From Rhodococcus sp. ABRD24 (lineage in GTDB: Bacteria; Actinomycetota; Actinomycetes; Mycobacteriales; Mycobacteriaceae), in contig NZ_CP035319.1 of NCBI RefSeq assembly GCF_004328705.1, forward strand, positions 682,001 through 746,000: a stretch of 64,000 nucleotides of DNA, written 5' to 3'. The translations under genes were made by a program, and so were the position numbers. A model generated the notes under the pieces. It ran no database searches. It saw nothing but the letters and a program-made list of their open reading frames with translations, and was not told the DNA's origin. Below are positions 49,201 through 59,362 of this stretch, piece after piece (the stretch's first letter is position 1; each line of letters opens with the position of its first letter).

Positions 49201-51062
49201 TCACCTAGCTCCTCGACCGAATCCCGCAGCAGATCGATCGGCAGAGAAAGACCGAAATCATATATCCAGCAATGCATTCCGTCGGGACGCACGATCAGGT
49301 ACGGTCGTTCGTCGAGGACCTCCACCCCCAGGCTGTGCAACACCGGGAGAACATGGGAAAGCGAAATGCCCTCGCCTGCGAAGTAGAGCGCGAACTGCCA
49401 CTGTCCTTCCGGCGCAGCACTGTCATGGTAGAGCCTCAGGTCGATCGAATCGGCCCGCAGGGAATCGAGTCGGCCGATATCGGAGATCGCCCGCTCGGCG
49501 TCGAAGTCTTCCTTGTAGCTCTCCGGAAGTGTCGCCGCATACTGCTGCGCGAGAACGGGGTCCACCGACCGATTGTCAGCAACAGCGTCCGCGAAATGAT
49601 CGTCCCAGGAGCGACTGGCCGCGGCGAGAAGCCTTTGAATCCGCAGCCGGTTCTGTTCCGACGTGTCCACCAGCGCGTGCGGTCGCCCGGCAGGCTTGCG
49701 GATCGTCACGTGCAGCATCGCCAGATCGCCTTCGGTGACCCGCGCGGTGTACTCGAGCGACCCGCCGCCGAGTTCGTCGAGCAGGATCTGCTGCATCGCC
49801 AACCGTACTCGCGTCGTGTAGCGATCACGCGGGAGATAGACGAGGCACGAGACGAACCGCCCGAAGCCGTCCTCGCGCATGAACAACCGGACCTGACGAC
49901 GCAGACCGATGTTGAGCACCGCGGTGATCGTTTCGAGCAGCGTGTCAGTGTCGATCGAGAACAGTTCGGTGCGTGGAAACGATTGGACCACTTCGAGCAT
50001 CGCCTGACCCGAGAACGACCCGAGGTCGAATCCGGCGCGCTCGATTGCGGTCCGCACCCGCCGCGCGATCACCGGGATCTCGAGCACGTTCTCGTGCATA
50101 GCGGTCACCGTGAAGACTCCGAGGAAACGGTGCTCACCGACGATCGTTCCGTCGTCGGCGATGATGCTGACGCCGACGTAGTACGGGTAGACCGAACGAT
50201 GCACCGTCGCTGGAGCCGAGCCCTGCGTCAGCACCAACAGCGGACGATCCGGAATATCCGCTGCAAGAGGGAGATTGACTCTCTCGTCAGCGAAGCTGTC
50301 CGAACGCAGCACGCCCAGGCCGCTGTCCGGAACCGAACGCTGGTCTCGCTCGCCACTCTCGTATCGGCGGTACCCCAGGACCGCGTAGTGGCCCTCCGCA
50401 AGCCAGCGAAGCAGGTTCGCGCAATCCGTCAGCTCGTCCGCCGAGCGCCCCGGCGGCGGATTGCCGGCACGGACGTCGAGTTCGGTGGCGAGCACCAACT
50501 GCAATGCGCGCATCGATTCGGTGTCGGCCACCACCTGGCCCACGTCGGAGAGAACATCGCCGATAGCCGCTTCGAGAGAGTCGAGTACCGCATCCTCAGT
50601 CGATGGATGCAACTGCACGTACATCCACGACTCCGCGAGCCCGTCGGGTGGAAGCTCCTGAGCGGAAGCGGTCGGCAGGATCGCGGTCAGCTCACCGGCG
50701 GCGTCACGCCGCACCACGAGGATCGGGTGTACCACTTCGCTGATCGACGCCTCGAGCCGTCCGATAAGCGCCGTGACGGACTCGACGAGCAGTGGCATGT
50801 CGTCGGTCACGATCTGCAGGGCTGCACCGAGCCCGGTACCGTCCGCCGGGCGATGGACACGGGTAGCGGCCTGGCGTGGCTTGCGGTGCAGGGCGAGCAG
50901 GACGTGCTCGCGCAAGATCGCATCCGAACGACCGTTCAGGACACTGTCGGACTCGCCAGCGGACGTGTGACGGAAGTAGGCGACTGCCAGGTCGGGGAGA
51001 CACGCCCGCAACTCCGCAGGCAGTTCTCGAGACCGGCCGGTATCGGCATACTCCGTCATCAC
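46197..51062 (-). CDS. gdh: NAD-specific glutamate dehydrogenase, 180-kDa type
   Basis: Large catabolic glutamate dehydrogenase (GDH180 family) making 2-oxoglutarate and ammonia with NAD. 1,621 residues. A long N-terminal region with ACT-like regulatory segments (residues about 40-600) precedes the catalytic core, where [20 protein letters not shown] and [14 protein letters not shown] hold the substrate Lys residues. The C-terminal helical region is long. GTG at 51062 or ATG at 51059. It matches Rv2476c, which is regulated by the GarA phosphoprotein in mycobacteria. First gene of gdh-thioesterase-DUF; ettA ends 92 bp upstream. Confidence 0.96.
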   Translation of the reverse strand: [1621 protein letters not shown]

Positions 51063-51154
51063 GACGCTCCGTCCCTGTACGAGGTCACCGCGGGTGACTC
51101 ACTGGCGAGCCTAACGCGGTGACCCCGAGCAGGTTGGATCTCGATCCGCGGACG

Positions 51155-52834
<1,680 letters not shown>

Positions 52835-53011
52835 CCAAAGGCTCCAATCTGGAACGGAAATGCGCAGCTCACCGGCTGCGAGAACGTACGACTCGCATGC
52901 CAGCCTACCGCGCCTCACGCTAGCCCTCGTCCCGTGATCGAGAACGACACCGGTACACCGCCGCGGCCACAACCTGTTCGTCGACGGGCGGTTTCCGTCA
53001 CCGGCAGGAGG

Positions 53012-54145
53012 TCAGAGCAGCCGACGGACGAACGGCGTCGAGTCCGGCAACGACGCCGCCATCGTCCCGCTGTGGTCGGTCGGGTAGTTCAGGTACGTCG
53101 CATCGGTACCCCCCAGGCGGAGATCGACAATCAGTTTGAAAGACAGCGGCGCCGGCACCACAGTGTCCAGCAGGCCCTGGCCGAGGAACATCGGCCGGTC
53201 GTATCCGGTGGTCGGCACCCCGAGGTACGCGGTGAGTGCGCTGCGGAAGGGCTCGTCGCCGAGCGGCCGGCTCAGCAGCGCTCCCACCGAGACGCCCCTC
53301 ACCGTCTCCGCCGCAGCCTCGTAACAAAGGGTCTCGGCCGCATCCACGGTCTGCCGCCCTAGCGGGGTGAGGTAGCTGTTCACGTCGATACCCGGCATCG
53401 TCGCCCGCATGCCCGCGAGGATGTAGCTGGTGAACACGGTGAGCCCGTCAAGTCCCAGGTCCGGGATCCAGGGTCCGCCGAACGGGTACACATTCTCGAG
53501 ATTCGACGGCGCACCGGTGGTGACGGCACCGCGGTAGTCGAGCTCGGGCGCATACCGCGTAGCCATGTGCGCGGTGAGCAGGCTGGCGTGACCGCCCTGG
53601 GACTGTCCGACGACCATCCACCGCGGCGAGAGTTCAGGCACCACGGCCCGGCCGGCGCGCACCATGTCGACGACGCTGTGCGCCGCCGCGACACCGTCGA
53701 GGTATGGGTGTACGCCCGGGGTTCCGAGCCCCGCGTAGTCCGTTGCGACAATCGCGTAGCCCTGTCCGAGCCAGTGGCCAAGGTAGGTGGCGTCCCGCGG
53801 AGTACGCGGATTCCGCGACGGCGCGCACGCGTCACCGAGGCCGACGGTGCCGTGCGCCCAGGAAATCACCGGCCACCCGCCCGCGGGCGCCGAGCCCGCC
53901 GGGACGAACACGACACCGGAGCTCGACGAGGGGCGCCCGGCGGCGTCCCGAGTCGAGTAGGTGAGCCGGTACGACTGCGCGGTGCCTGGCAGCCCGAGCT
54001 CTGCGGGCAGTGGCTCCACGGACTCCACTCGTCCAGGCTCCGACCCGACGGGAGGACCGTCGGCCGCCGCCGTGACGGGGGTGAGCAGCGCCGCCGCCAG
54101 CGCTGCCAGTACCGCTACCGATCGACGCAGAATCCCGCGCGCCAT
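53012..54145 (-). CDS. Secreted lipase (LIP/secretory lipase family)
   Basis: Alpha/beta hydrolase exported by a Sec signal peptide (RRSVAVLAALAAALLTPVTA, cut before or after AADG). The nucleophile Ser lies in WMVVGQSQGGHASLL, the oxyanion region in WPVISWAHGTVG, the acid in MFLGQGLLDTVVP, and His near YPTDHSGTM. 377 residues from an ATG with GAGGAGGGG upstream. Absent between ssb and ettA in M. tuberculosis, so it looks like a lineage-specific insertion in a conserved block. Likely substrate: short-chain lipids or triacylglycerols. Confidence 0.9.
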   Translation of the reverse strand: MARGILRRSVAVLAALAAALLTPVTAAADGPPVGSEPGRVESVEPLPAELGLPGTAQSYRLTYSTRDAAGRPSSSSGVVFVPAGSAPAGGWPVISWAHGTVGLGDACAPSRNPRTPRDATYLGHWLGQGYAIVATDYAGLGTPGVHPYLDGVAAAHSVVDMVRAGRAVVPELSPRWMVVGQSQGGHASLLTAHMATRYAPELDYRGAVTTGAPSNLENVYPFGGPWIPDLGLDGLTVFTSYILAGMRATMPGIDVNSYLTPLGRQTVDAAETLCYEAAAETVRGVSVGALLSRPLGDEPFRSALTAYLGVPTTGYDRPMFLGQGLLDTVVPAPLSFKLIVDLRLGGTDATYLNYPTDHSGTMAASLPDSTPFVRRLL

Positions 54146-54257
54146 AGCCCCTCCTCGTAGTCGCTCCGCGTAGTCGGGCCCCGAACACCGTCTGCTCGAG
54201 CCTGCGATCACCCTCGCAGACAACGGCATCCGTCCAGGGGTGAACTGCAGGATTGCG

Positions 54258-54731
54258 CTATCCCGCCAAAGCGGATTCGAGATCCCCGGCGTCCTCCCCC
54301 GCCGTTTCCCCGTGCTCGTCGGGCTCCCCGGCCGCCGAGCCCGCGTCGTCCGATACCGCGCTGCGCAGCTTCCCTGAGCGGTCGAGCTTGGCAGTGCAGC
54401 GCGCCAGGTCCGGACCCACCGAGCTGGCCCTCATCTCGAGGTCCGAGCGCGGCTCACCATCCCGCGTCTTGTACTCGTTGGTGCGCAATTCGCCGTGCGC
54501 AATGATCGGGTCGCCCTTCATGAGCGAGGCCCCCACCCCCTGAACGAGCCGGCGCCAGCAGCTCACCGTCAGGTAGAGGGTGCCGCCGTCGATCCACTCC
54601 CCCGACTCCCGATCGCGTCGGCGGACGTTGCTCGCCATTCGGAAGCTCATCACTTCCTCGCCGGTCGTGGTCTCCCGCTTGACCGGATCGGTGATGACCG
54701 TGCCCACCACGGTGCCGTGCGTTTCGTACAT
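54258..54731 (-). CDS. ssb: Single-stranded DNA-binding protein paralogue
   Basis: OB-fold protein binding single-stranded DNA. It opens YETHGTVVGTVITDPVKRET, with VMSFRMASNVRRRD and SLMKGDPIIAHGEL typical of SSB. 157 residues from an ATG with GAGGGGACGAG. The tail is acidic (DEHGETAGEDAGDLESALAG) but lacks the conserved DDxPF tip through which main SSBs bind repair partners. It is therefore probably a secondary SSB (SsbB-like), as at Rv2478c. Its leader carries a 17-bp duplication including the ribosome site. Confidence 0.9.
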   Translation of the reverse strand: MYETHGTVVGTVITDPVKRETTTGEEVMSFRMASNVRRRDRESGEWIDGGTLYLTVSCWRRLVQGVGASLMKGDPIIAHGELRTNEYKTRDGEPRSDLEMRASSVGPDLARCTAKLDRSGKLRSAVSDDAGSAAGEPDEHGETAGEDAGDLESALAG

Positions 54732-54733
54732 CT

Positions 54734-54790
54734 CGTCCCCCTCGACGGCGCAGACCGTCTGCCGAATCCCGGGCGTCCCCCTCGACGGCG
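54734..54790. repeat. 17-bp direct repeat, 40 bp apart, in ssb leader
   Basis: CGTCCCCCTCGACGGCG at 54734-54750 and again at 54774-54790. The first copy contains the ssb ribosome site on the minus strand; the second abuts the hairpin at 54789. Confidence 0.9.
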
Positions 54791-54821
54791 AACGCACCGC
54801 CCGGATGGAGCGGTGCGTTCG
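54789..54821 (-). terminator. Hairpin between CopD-CtaG gene and ssb
   Basis: CGAACGCACCGC and GCGGTGCGTTCG, a perfect 12-bp stem with a 9-nt loop, about 120 bp after the fusion gene and 58 bp before ssb. Confidence 0.65.
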
Positions 54822-54940
54822 ACGATGCCCTGTCTGCGGACCAAAATCCGGGCCCGGAGCGAACTGTGGATGAACCGAAGTTCCGTCCACAACCTCCCGA
54901 TCGACAAGGCCTGGAGGGCTGTTTCCGTCCGAGAGGTGTG

Positions 54941-56971
54941 CTATAGACCGGCTTCCTTGTCGCGGCGGGCCAGCTCTGCGAACATCGCATTGTGCGCCGC
55001 CAGGTCCGCGTCATCGTCGCGTTCGGCAGCGCGGTCGACACGCTTGGCGGTCTTCTCGTCGCTGCGCGACCACTGCACCAGCAGCGCCAACATCACCAGG
55101 ACGAGCGGCATCTCACCCGTGGCCCACGCGATGGAACCGCCGAGTCGCTGATCTTCGAGCAGATCCGTATTCCAGCCCAGCCCCAGCGACCGATAGAACG
55201 TCCCGCCCATCACCTCGCCCATACTCATCAGCGCAATGCCGAAGAAGGCATGGAACGGCAACGAGCCGAATACCATCGCCAGCTTGGTGATCGGCTGTAG
55301 CTTCCGCGGGGACGGGTCGACGCCGATCACGACCCAGTAGAAGAGGTAGCCGCTGAGGATGAAGTGCAGGTTCATCAGCAGGTGTGCGGTGTGGCTGTCG
55401 ACGTTCGCGCCGAAGATTCCCCCGAGATACAGCGCGTAGAAACCGCCGACGAACAGCGCCGACGCCACGAGCGGCTGGGTGAGGAAACGTGAGATCGGAC
55501 TGTGCAGAAACGCGAGCAGCCACTCGCGGGGCCCCGGCACGCCGTCCTTACCTGCCGGACGCATCGCCCGCAGCGCGAGGGTGAACGGGCCGCCGAGCAC
55601 CAGTAACACCGGCGTCAGCATCGACAGCGCCATGTGTGCGCCCATGTGCACACTGAACATCGCCGGGGCATATCGGCCGACGCCCGACGAGGTGCCGATC
55701 AACAGCACCGCGCAACCGCTGAGCCACGCGATGGTGCGTCCCACGGGCCAGCTGTCGCCGCGCTTGCGAAGCGTCCTCAGGCCGACGATGTACAGGACCG
55801 CGAGCACGATCGCGGCGGTACCGAAAATCAGGTCGAAGCGCCAGTCCACCAGGAAACGCACCATCGACGGAGGTCCGTTCAGGTTGTAGCCGAGCTCGAC
55901 CTCGGTGAGCGTCGGCAGCGAGGCGGGCGGAGGCGGCGGGGTGCGGCCCAGCCCGACCGCAATGCCGATCGTCGCGGCGAACACGAGCGCCTCCGCACCG
56001 GCGAACCGGATGAGCGCGCCGCGAGATTCCGGATCGGCCGCGAGCGCGGGGAGCGCCCGGCGGCGCTGTATCCAACCGAACACACCCAGCAGGACCAGCG
56101 CGACGACCTTGGCGACGATCAGGCGGCCGTACGTGGTGGTGAACAGGTCACCGATCGGCAGCCGCACGAGCGCGTTGATCACTCCGCTCAGTGCCATCGC
56201 GACGAAGCAGATGGTCGCCACGAAAGAGAACCGACGTGCAGCAACATCGGTGTACGCGCCACGGCGGCGGGCGTGCGCAAGGAGCGCGAACAGCCCACCC
56301 GCCCAGAACGCGGCCCCGACGAGGTGCCAGATCAGGCTGTTCGTCGCGAGGTCGTGCGAACCGCCGGACGAGGAGTGCCCGGTGACTGCGAGAGGCATCA
56401 TCGTCGCGACGCTGAGCGCCAACAGGAACGGAGTCCACGACCAGCGCAGCACGATCCGTGACAGGATCGCCAGCACGACGGCGAGGATCGCGGTCCACTG
56501 CCAGGCGACGGCAGTCTCGACCTGCCCGATCGCGGAGAACAGGTTGGCCGGCTTCACGGACTCCGAGAACGGCTGACCGGACGTGTCCGACAGTGTCAGC
56601 GGGACCAGGATCGCCGAGCAGACCGCCCACACGAAGGCTGCGGCCGAGGCGGTACGGATCGCGCGGTAACCATCGACGTCGAGCACACCCGACTTCTGCG
56701 GCGGCACCATGAACGCCGCGAACAGCAGCGAGCCGACCGCGATGACGGCGGCCACCTCGCTCACTGCCCGTAGCGCGGGCAGCCCGTACGTGGTCAAGGG
56801 ACCGGGGTCGGGGATCCCCATCAGCACCAGCGCCTGGGACGCCGACAGCGCCACGACCAGCGCCGCGACCAGTCCAGCGAGGACCCCACTGACTGCGTAG
56901 ACGACGGTCGAACCGGCGCTGGGAGAACTGACGGGAGCGTGATCGGACTGCTCGCGCACGGGTGTTGCCAT
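54941..56971 (-). CDS. CopD-CtaG fusion membrane protein
   Basis: Polytopic membrane protein with two modules: an N-terminal CopD-like half (about residues 1-320, copper-resistance type, eight or so TM helices) and a C-terminal cytochrome-oxidase assembly CtaG half (SVHMGAHMALSMLTPVLLVL, LMNLHFILSGYLFYWVVIG, PFHAFFGIALMSMGE). The His/Met-rich TM segments suit copper handling. A related fusion, Rv0102, exists in M. tuberculosis. ATG at 56971 (676 residues). A role in copper supply to the oxidase is inferred; ctaJ is 15 kb away. Confidence 0.9.
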   Translation of the reverse strand: MATPVREQSDHAPVSSPSAGSTVVYAVSGVLAGLVAALVVALSASQALVLMGIPDPGPLTTYGLPALRAVSEVAAVIAVGSLLFAAFMVPPQKSGVLDVDGYRAIRTASAAAFVWAVCSAILVPLTLSDTSGQPFSESVKPANLFSAIGQVETAVAWQWTAILAVVLAILSRIVLRWSWTPFLLALSVATMMPLAVTGHSSSGGSHDLATNSLIWHLVGAAFWAGGLFALLAHARRRGAYTDVAARRFSFVATICFVAMALSGVINALVRLPIGDLFTTTYGRLIVAKVVALVLLGVFGWIQRRRALPALAADPESRGALIRFAGAEALVFAATIGIAVGLGRTPPPPPASLPTLTEVELGYNLNGPPSMVRFLVDWRFDLIFGTAAIVLAVLYIVGLRTLRKRGDSWPVGRTIAWLSGCAVLLIGTSSGVGRYAPAMFSVHMGAHMALSMLTPVLLVLGGPFTLALRAMRPAGKDGVPGPREWLLAFLHSPISRFLTQPLVASALFVGGFYALYLGGIFGANVDSHTAHLLMNLHFILSGYLFYWVVIGVDPSPRKLQPITKLAMVFGSLPFHAFFGIALMSMGEVMGGTFYRSLGLGWNTDLLEDQRLGGSIAWATGEMPLVLVMLALLVQWSRSDEKTAKRVDRAAERDDDADLAAHNAMFAELARRDKEAGL

Positions 56972-57029
56972 ACCCACCAGCGTAGGACCTACGACATTGC
57001 GTCGGACTTACCCCTCTGCCCGGCTCGTC

Positions 57030-57137
57030 CGTGGCCGTGTCCCCGGTCTCCCAGGTGACGACCGCGCCCGGTTCGGCGGTGTCGCCGTCACGCCAGATAT
57101 CGAGCAGACCGGACAAGACGCCGCGCAGGGTATGCAT
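57030..57137 (-). pseudogene. Possible N-terminal remnant of an XdhC-type gene
   Basis: On the minus strand an ATG at 57137 with GGAGGC directly upstream opens HTLRGVLSGLLDIWRDGDTA followed by EPGAVVTW. This resembles the XdhC/CoxI N terminus (LLxxWRxGxxxxxxTVVxT). After about 35 codons the frame continues into the start region of the CopD-CtaG gene with no further likeness. It could be a relic of a molybdenum-cofactor maturation gene, or a chance frame with a good ribosome site. Confidence 0.35.
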
Positions 57138-57218
57138 GCCTCCAGCCCCGGACGTCGCCGCAGGTGAGACCGGTTGATTCGCGGATGTCGATCTTTGCGG
57201 GGACGTACCCTCGAATCC

Positions 57219-58181
57219 GTGACACCCGCTCAACTGCGAGCCTATTCCGCGGTGGTGCGGCTCGGATCGGTTCGAGCGGCGGCCCGGGAATTAAGCATGA
57301 CGGATTCGGGTGTCTCGATGCATATCGCCCAACTCCGCAAGGAACTCGACGACTCGCTGTTCCACCGTCGACCCTCCGGTCTGGTGTTCACGCCGGGTGG
57401 ACTGCGGCTCGCCAGCCGCGCCGTGGAGATCCTGGGATTGCAGCAGCAAACCGCACTCGAGGTCAGTCAGGCGGGCCACGGACGACGGCTACTGCGGCTG
57501 GCGGCGTCGCCGCTGTTCGCCGAGCACGCCGCGCCTGGGTTGATCGACCAGTTCGCCGGACGCGCGAAGGACCTGGTGGTGGAACTAAGCGTGAACCCGG
57601 TGCGCCAGTTCGCGAGTCTGATCACCGCCCGCACGGTCGACATTGCCCTGGGTCCGCGCATCGCCGGATCCGCCGAACCCCTGCGGGTGCACCCATTCCT
57701 GCACTACGAGGTACTCACAGTCTGCAGTCCCGACCACCCCCTGGCACGCACGCGACCGTCGATCCCCCGGATACGCGAACAGCAGTGGTTCCTCGGGCCG
57801 TCGGCGGCCGACGGCGACGGCGACGGCGTGATGCGGCGCATGCTGCGTGCACTCGGCATCCCACGTGACCGGCAGCGGATCTTCCAGAGCGACGCCGCAG
57901 CCGTCGATGCCGTGCGACGCTCGGACGCCCTGACGCTCGCACTCGGCTTCGCCGTCAACGACGACCTCATAGCTGGCAACCTCGGCCGCGTGGAGGGCCC
58001 CGACCTGCGCACCGCCGACGACTGGTGCACCACCACCCTGCCGCACCAGCACCTACAGCCGGTGGCGTCCGAGCTGCTGCACTTCGTCAGTTCCCCACGC
58101 TGCACCCAGGCCATGATCCGCGGCACCGGCGTCGAGGTTTCGCACTTCAAGCCGAAGATGCAGGTGACGCTCTGGAGCTGA
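57219..58181 (+). CDS. LysR-family transcriptional regulator
   Basis: 320 residues from a GTG at 57219. The N-terminal winged HTH reads TPAQLRAYSAVVRLGSVRAA and LSMTDSGVSMHIAQLRKELD. The C-terminal type 2 periplasmic-binding-like effector domain runs from about residue 90 (LLRLAASPLFAEHAAPGLID). It diverges from the possible xdhC remnant and the CopD-CtaG gene across about 80 bp. Its original target may have been the lost gene. Effector unknown. Confidence 0.9.
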   Translation: MTPAQLRAYSAVVRLGSVRAAARELSMTDSGVSMHIAQLRKELDDSLFHRRPSGLVFTPGGLRLASRAVEILGLQQQTALEVSQAGHGRRLLRLAASPLFAEHAAPGLIDQFAGRAKDLVVELSVNPVRQFASLITARTVDIALGPRIAGSAEPLRVHPFLHYEVLTVCSPDHPLARTRPSIPRIREQQWFLGPSAADGDGDGVMRRMLRALGIPRDRQRIFQSDAAAVDAVRRSDALTLALGFAVNDDLIAGNLGRVEGPDLRTADDWCTTTLPHQHLQPVASELLHFVSSPRCTQAMIRGTGVEVSHFKPKMQVTLWS

Positions 58182-58222
58182 TTCACGGTTCACCTCGAGA
58201 CAGCAGGTATGCTCTTGCCCGC

Positions 58223-58299
58223 GCCTCCGTAGCTCAGTTGGATAGAGCAAGAGCCTTCTAATCTCTAGGTCGCAGGTTCGATTCCTGCCGGGGGCACCA
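58223..58299 (+). tRNA. tRNA-Arg (anticodon TCT)
   Basis: 77 nt with encoded CCA. Acceptor stem GCCTCCG/CGGGGGC with one T-G pair, anticodon loop CTTCTAA. The anticodon stem has a C-T mismatch next to the loop. T arm GTTCGATTC. The convergent lipase gene ends 12 bp beyond; no attachment-site duplication was seen. Confidence 0.95.
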
Positions 58300-58311
58300 A
58301 TACGAACAGGC

Positions 58312-59268
58312 TCATCCAACCGGCGAGCCAGTAAACGGCGCGATCACCGTGCAGGGAACCGGACGCGGGTGCTCCGGATCGAGCGCATTGAGCACGTGCG
58401 CCGCGGCCACGGGAGACGCCGCCAGCCCCGCGTGCTCGGAGTAATCCTGCGGGCACTGGTCCTGCACCACGATGTTCGTCGTGTTCGGTCCGGGCACCAA
58501 CCCACTGGTGTAGGGCACTACGAGTTCGTCATACCGAGTCGCGATGTTCGTGTACGCGACGCCGGGGGCGTACAACTCACCCTCGTTCATCTTCTCGACG
58601 AAATCACTTCCCGGTGCCATGTCGAGGCAGGACGCACATAGAGTGCCGAACGTCTGCTCCTGCAGCGGCCCGAGCCCGTTTTGCTTGACGAAGGCGGTGA
58701 TTTCCCCAGCCCAGAATGCACCGGCTCCACCCCACAGCGGCGCGAGCGACACGTACTTGTCCACCTTCGATGCACCGCCGAGGAACTTCACGTAGTAGTT
58801 CGGCATCAGCGTGCCCTGCGAATGCCCGACGATGTTCACCTTGCGCGCGCCGGTGGCCGCGAGCACCTCGTCCACGAAATCGGCGAGTTGTTCAGCGCTC
58901 TGCTGCAGGGGAAGCAATGCACCGAAGGCACTCATCGGCCACGTCGATCCGGGCCGCGTGCCATAGGTAGGCGCGAACACACAGTAGCCCTCGTTCTCGA
59001 GCAGCGGAACGTAAGTGGCCCAATTGGTTTGCCTATTGGCGCCGGTTCCGTGCACCAGGACAACGGGTTCGGGGTGCGTCGCGGTCGGCTTGCACGTCCA
59101 GTCATTCGATCCCGGTATCGAACCCCCAGGATCAGCCACCTCCAGCCCGATACCGTCAAAGAAGTTGTGCGGGACCGGTAGCGGATCGGCGGCAGCACTG
59201 GGCGATATGGCAACCTGGGAAACCAGCGCCAGCGCGGCGAGCGTGACAGTGACGAATGACTTACGCAT
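58312..59268 (-). CDS. Secreted lipase, class 2 (EstA/LipA type)
   Basis: Extracellular triacylglycerol lipase. Signal peptide RKSFVTVTLAALALVSQVAI ending SPSAAADP. VVLVHGTGANRQTNWATYV is the oxyanion region, and VNIVGHSQGTLMPNYYV holds the nucleophile Ser. The triad His is probably in CPQDYSEHAGLAASP. 318 residues from an ATG with GGGGGAG upstream; a longer frame is non-coding. Two Cys pairs (including CASC) may form disulfides. It is convergent with tRNA-Arg and divergent from the phosphatase-like gene. Confidence 0.92.
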   Translation of the reverse strand: MRKSFVTVTLAALALVSQVAISPSAAADPLPVPHNFFDGIGLEVADPGGSIPGSNDWTCKPTATHPEPVVLVHGTGANRQTNWATYVPLLENEGYCVFAPTYGTRPGSTWPMSAFGALLPLQQSAEQLADFVDEVLAATGARKVNIVGHSQGTLMPNYYVKFLGGASKVDKYVSLAPLWGGAGAFWAGEITAFVKQNGLGPLQEQTFGTLCASCLDMAPGSDFVEKMNEGELYAPGVAYTNIATRYDELVVPYTSGLVPGPNTTNIVVQDQCPQDYSEHAGLAASPVAAAHVLNALDPEHPRPVPCTVIAPFTGSPVG

Positions 59269-59362
59269 CAGGCTCCCCCTGGATCGACCTTCCTCCAGTG
59301 GAAACCTAACACCCACATACTGTTCCGGGTATGAAACCCGACAAGACCAGAGGATGACGACC

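Noticed and set aside
49272..51122. 616-codon open frame opposite gdh
   Set aside because: Antisense shadow of the NAD-glutamate dehydrogenase; no motif and no ribosome site.
58223..58312. tRNA-Arg as an integration site of a mobile element
   Set aside because: The tRNA is intact, no integrase gene and no repeat of its 3' end were seen in the flanking sequence.
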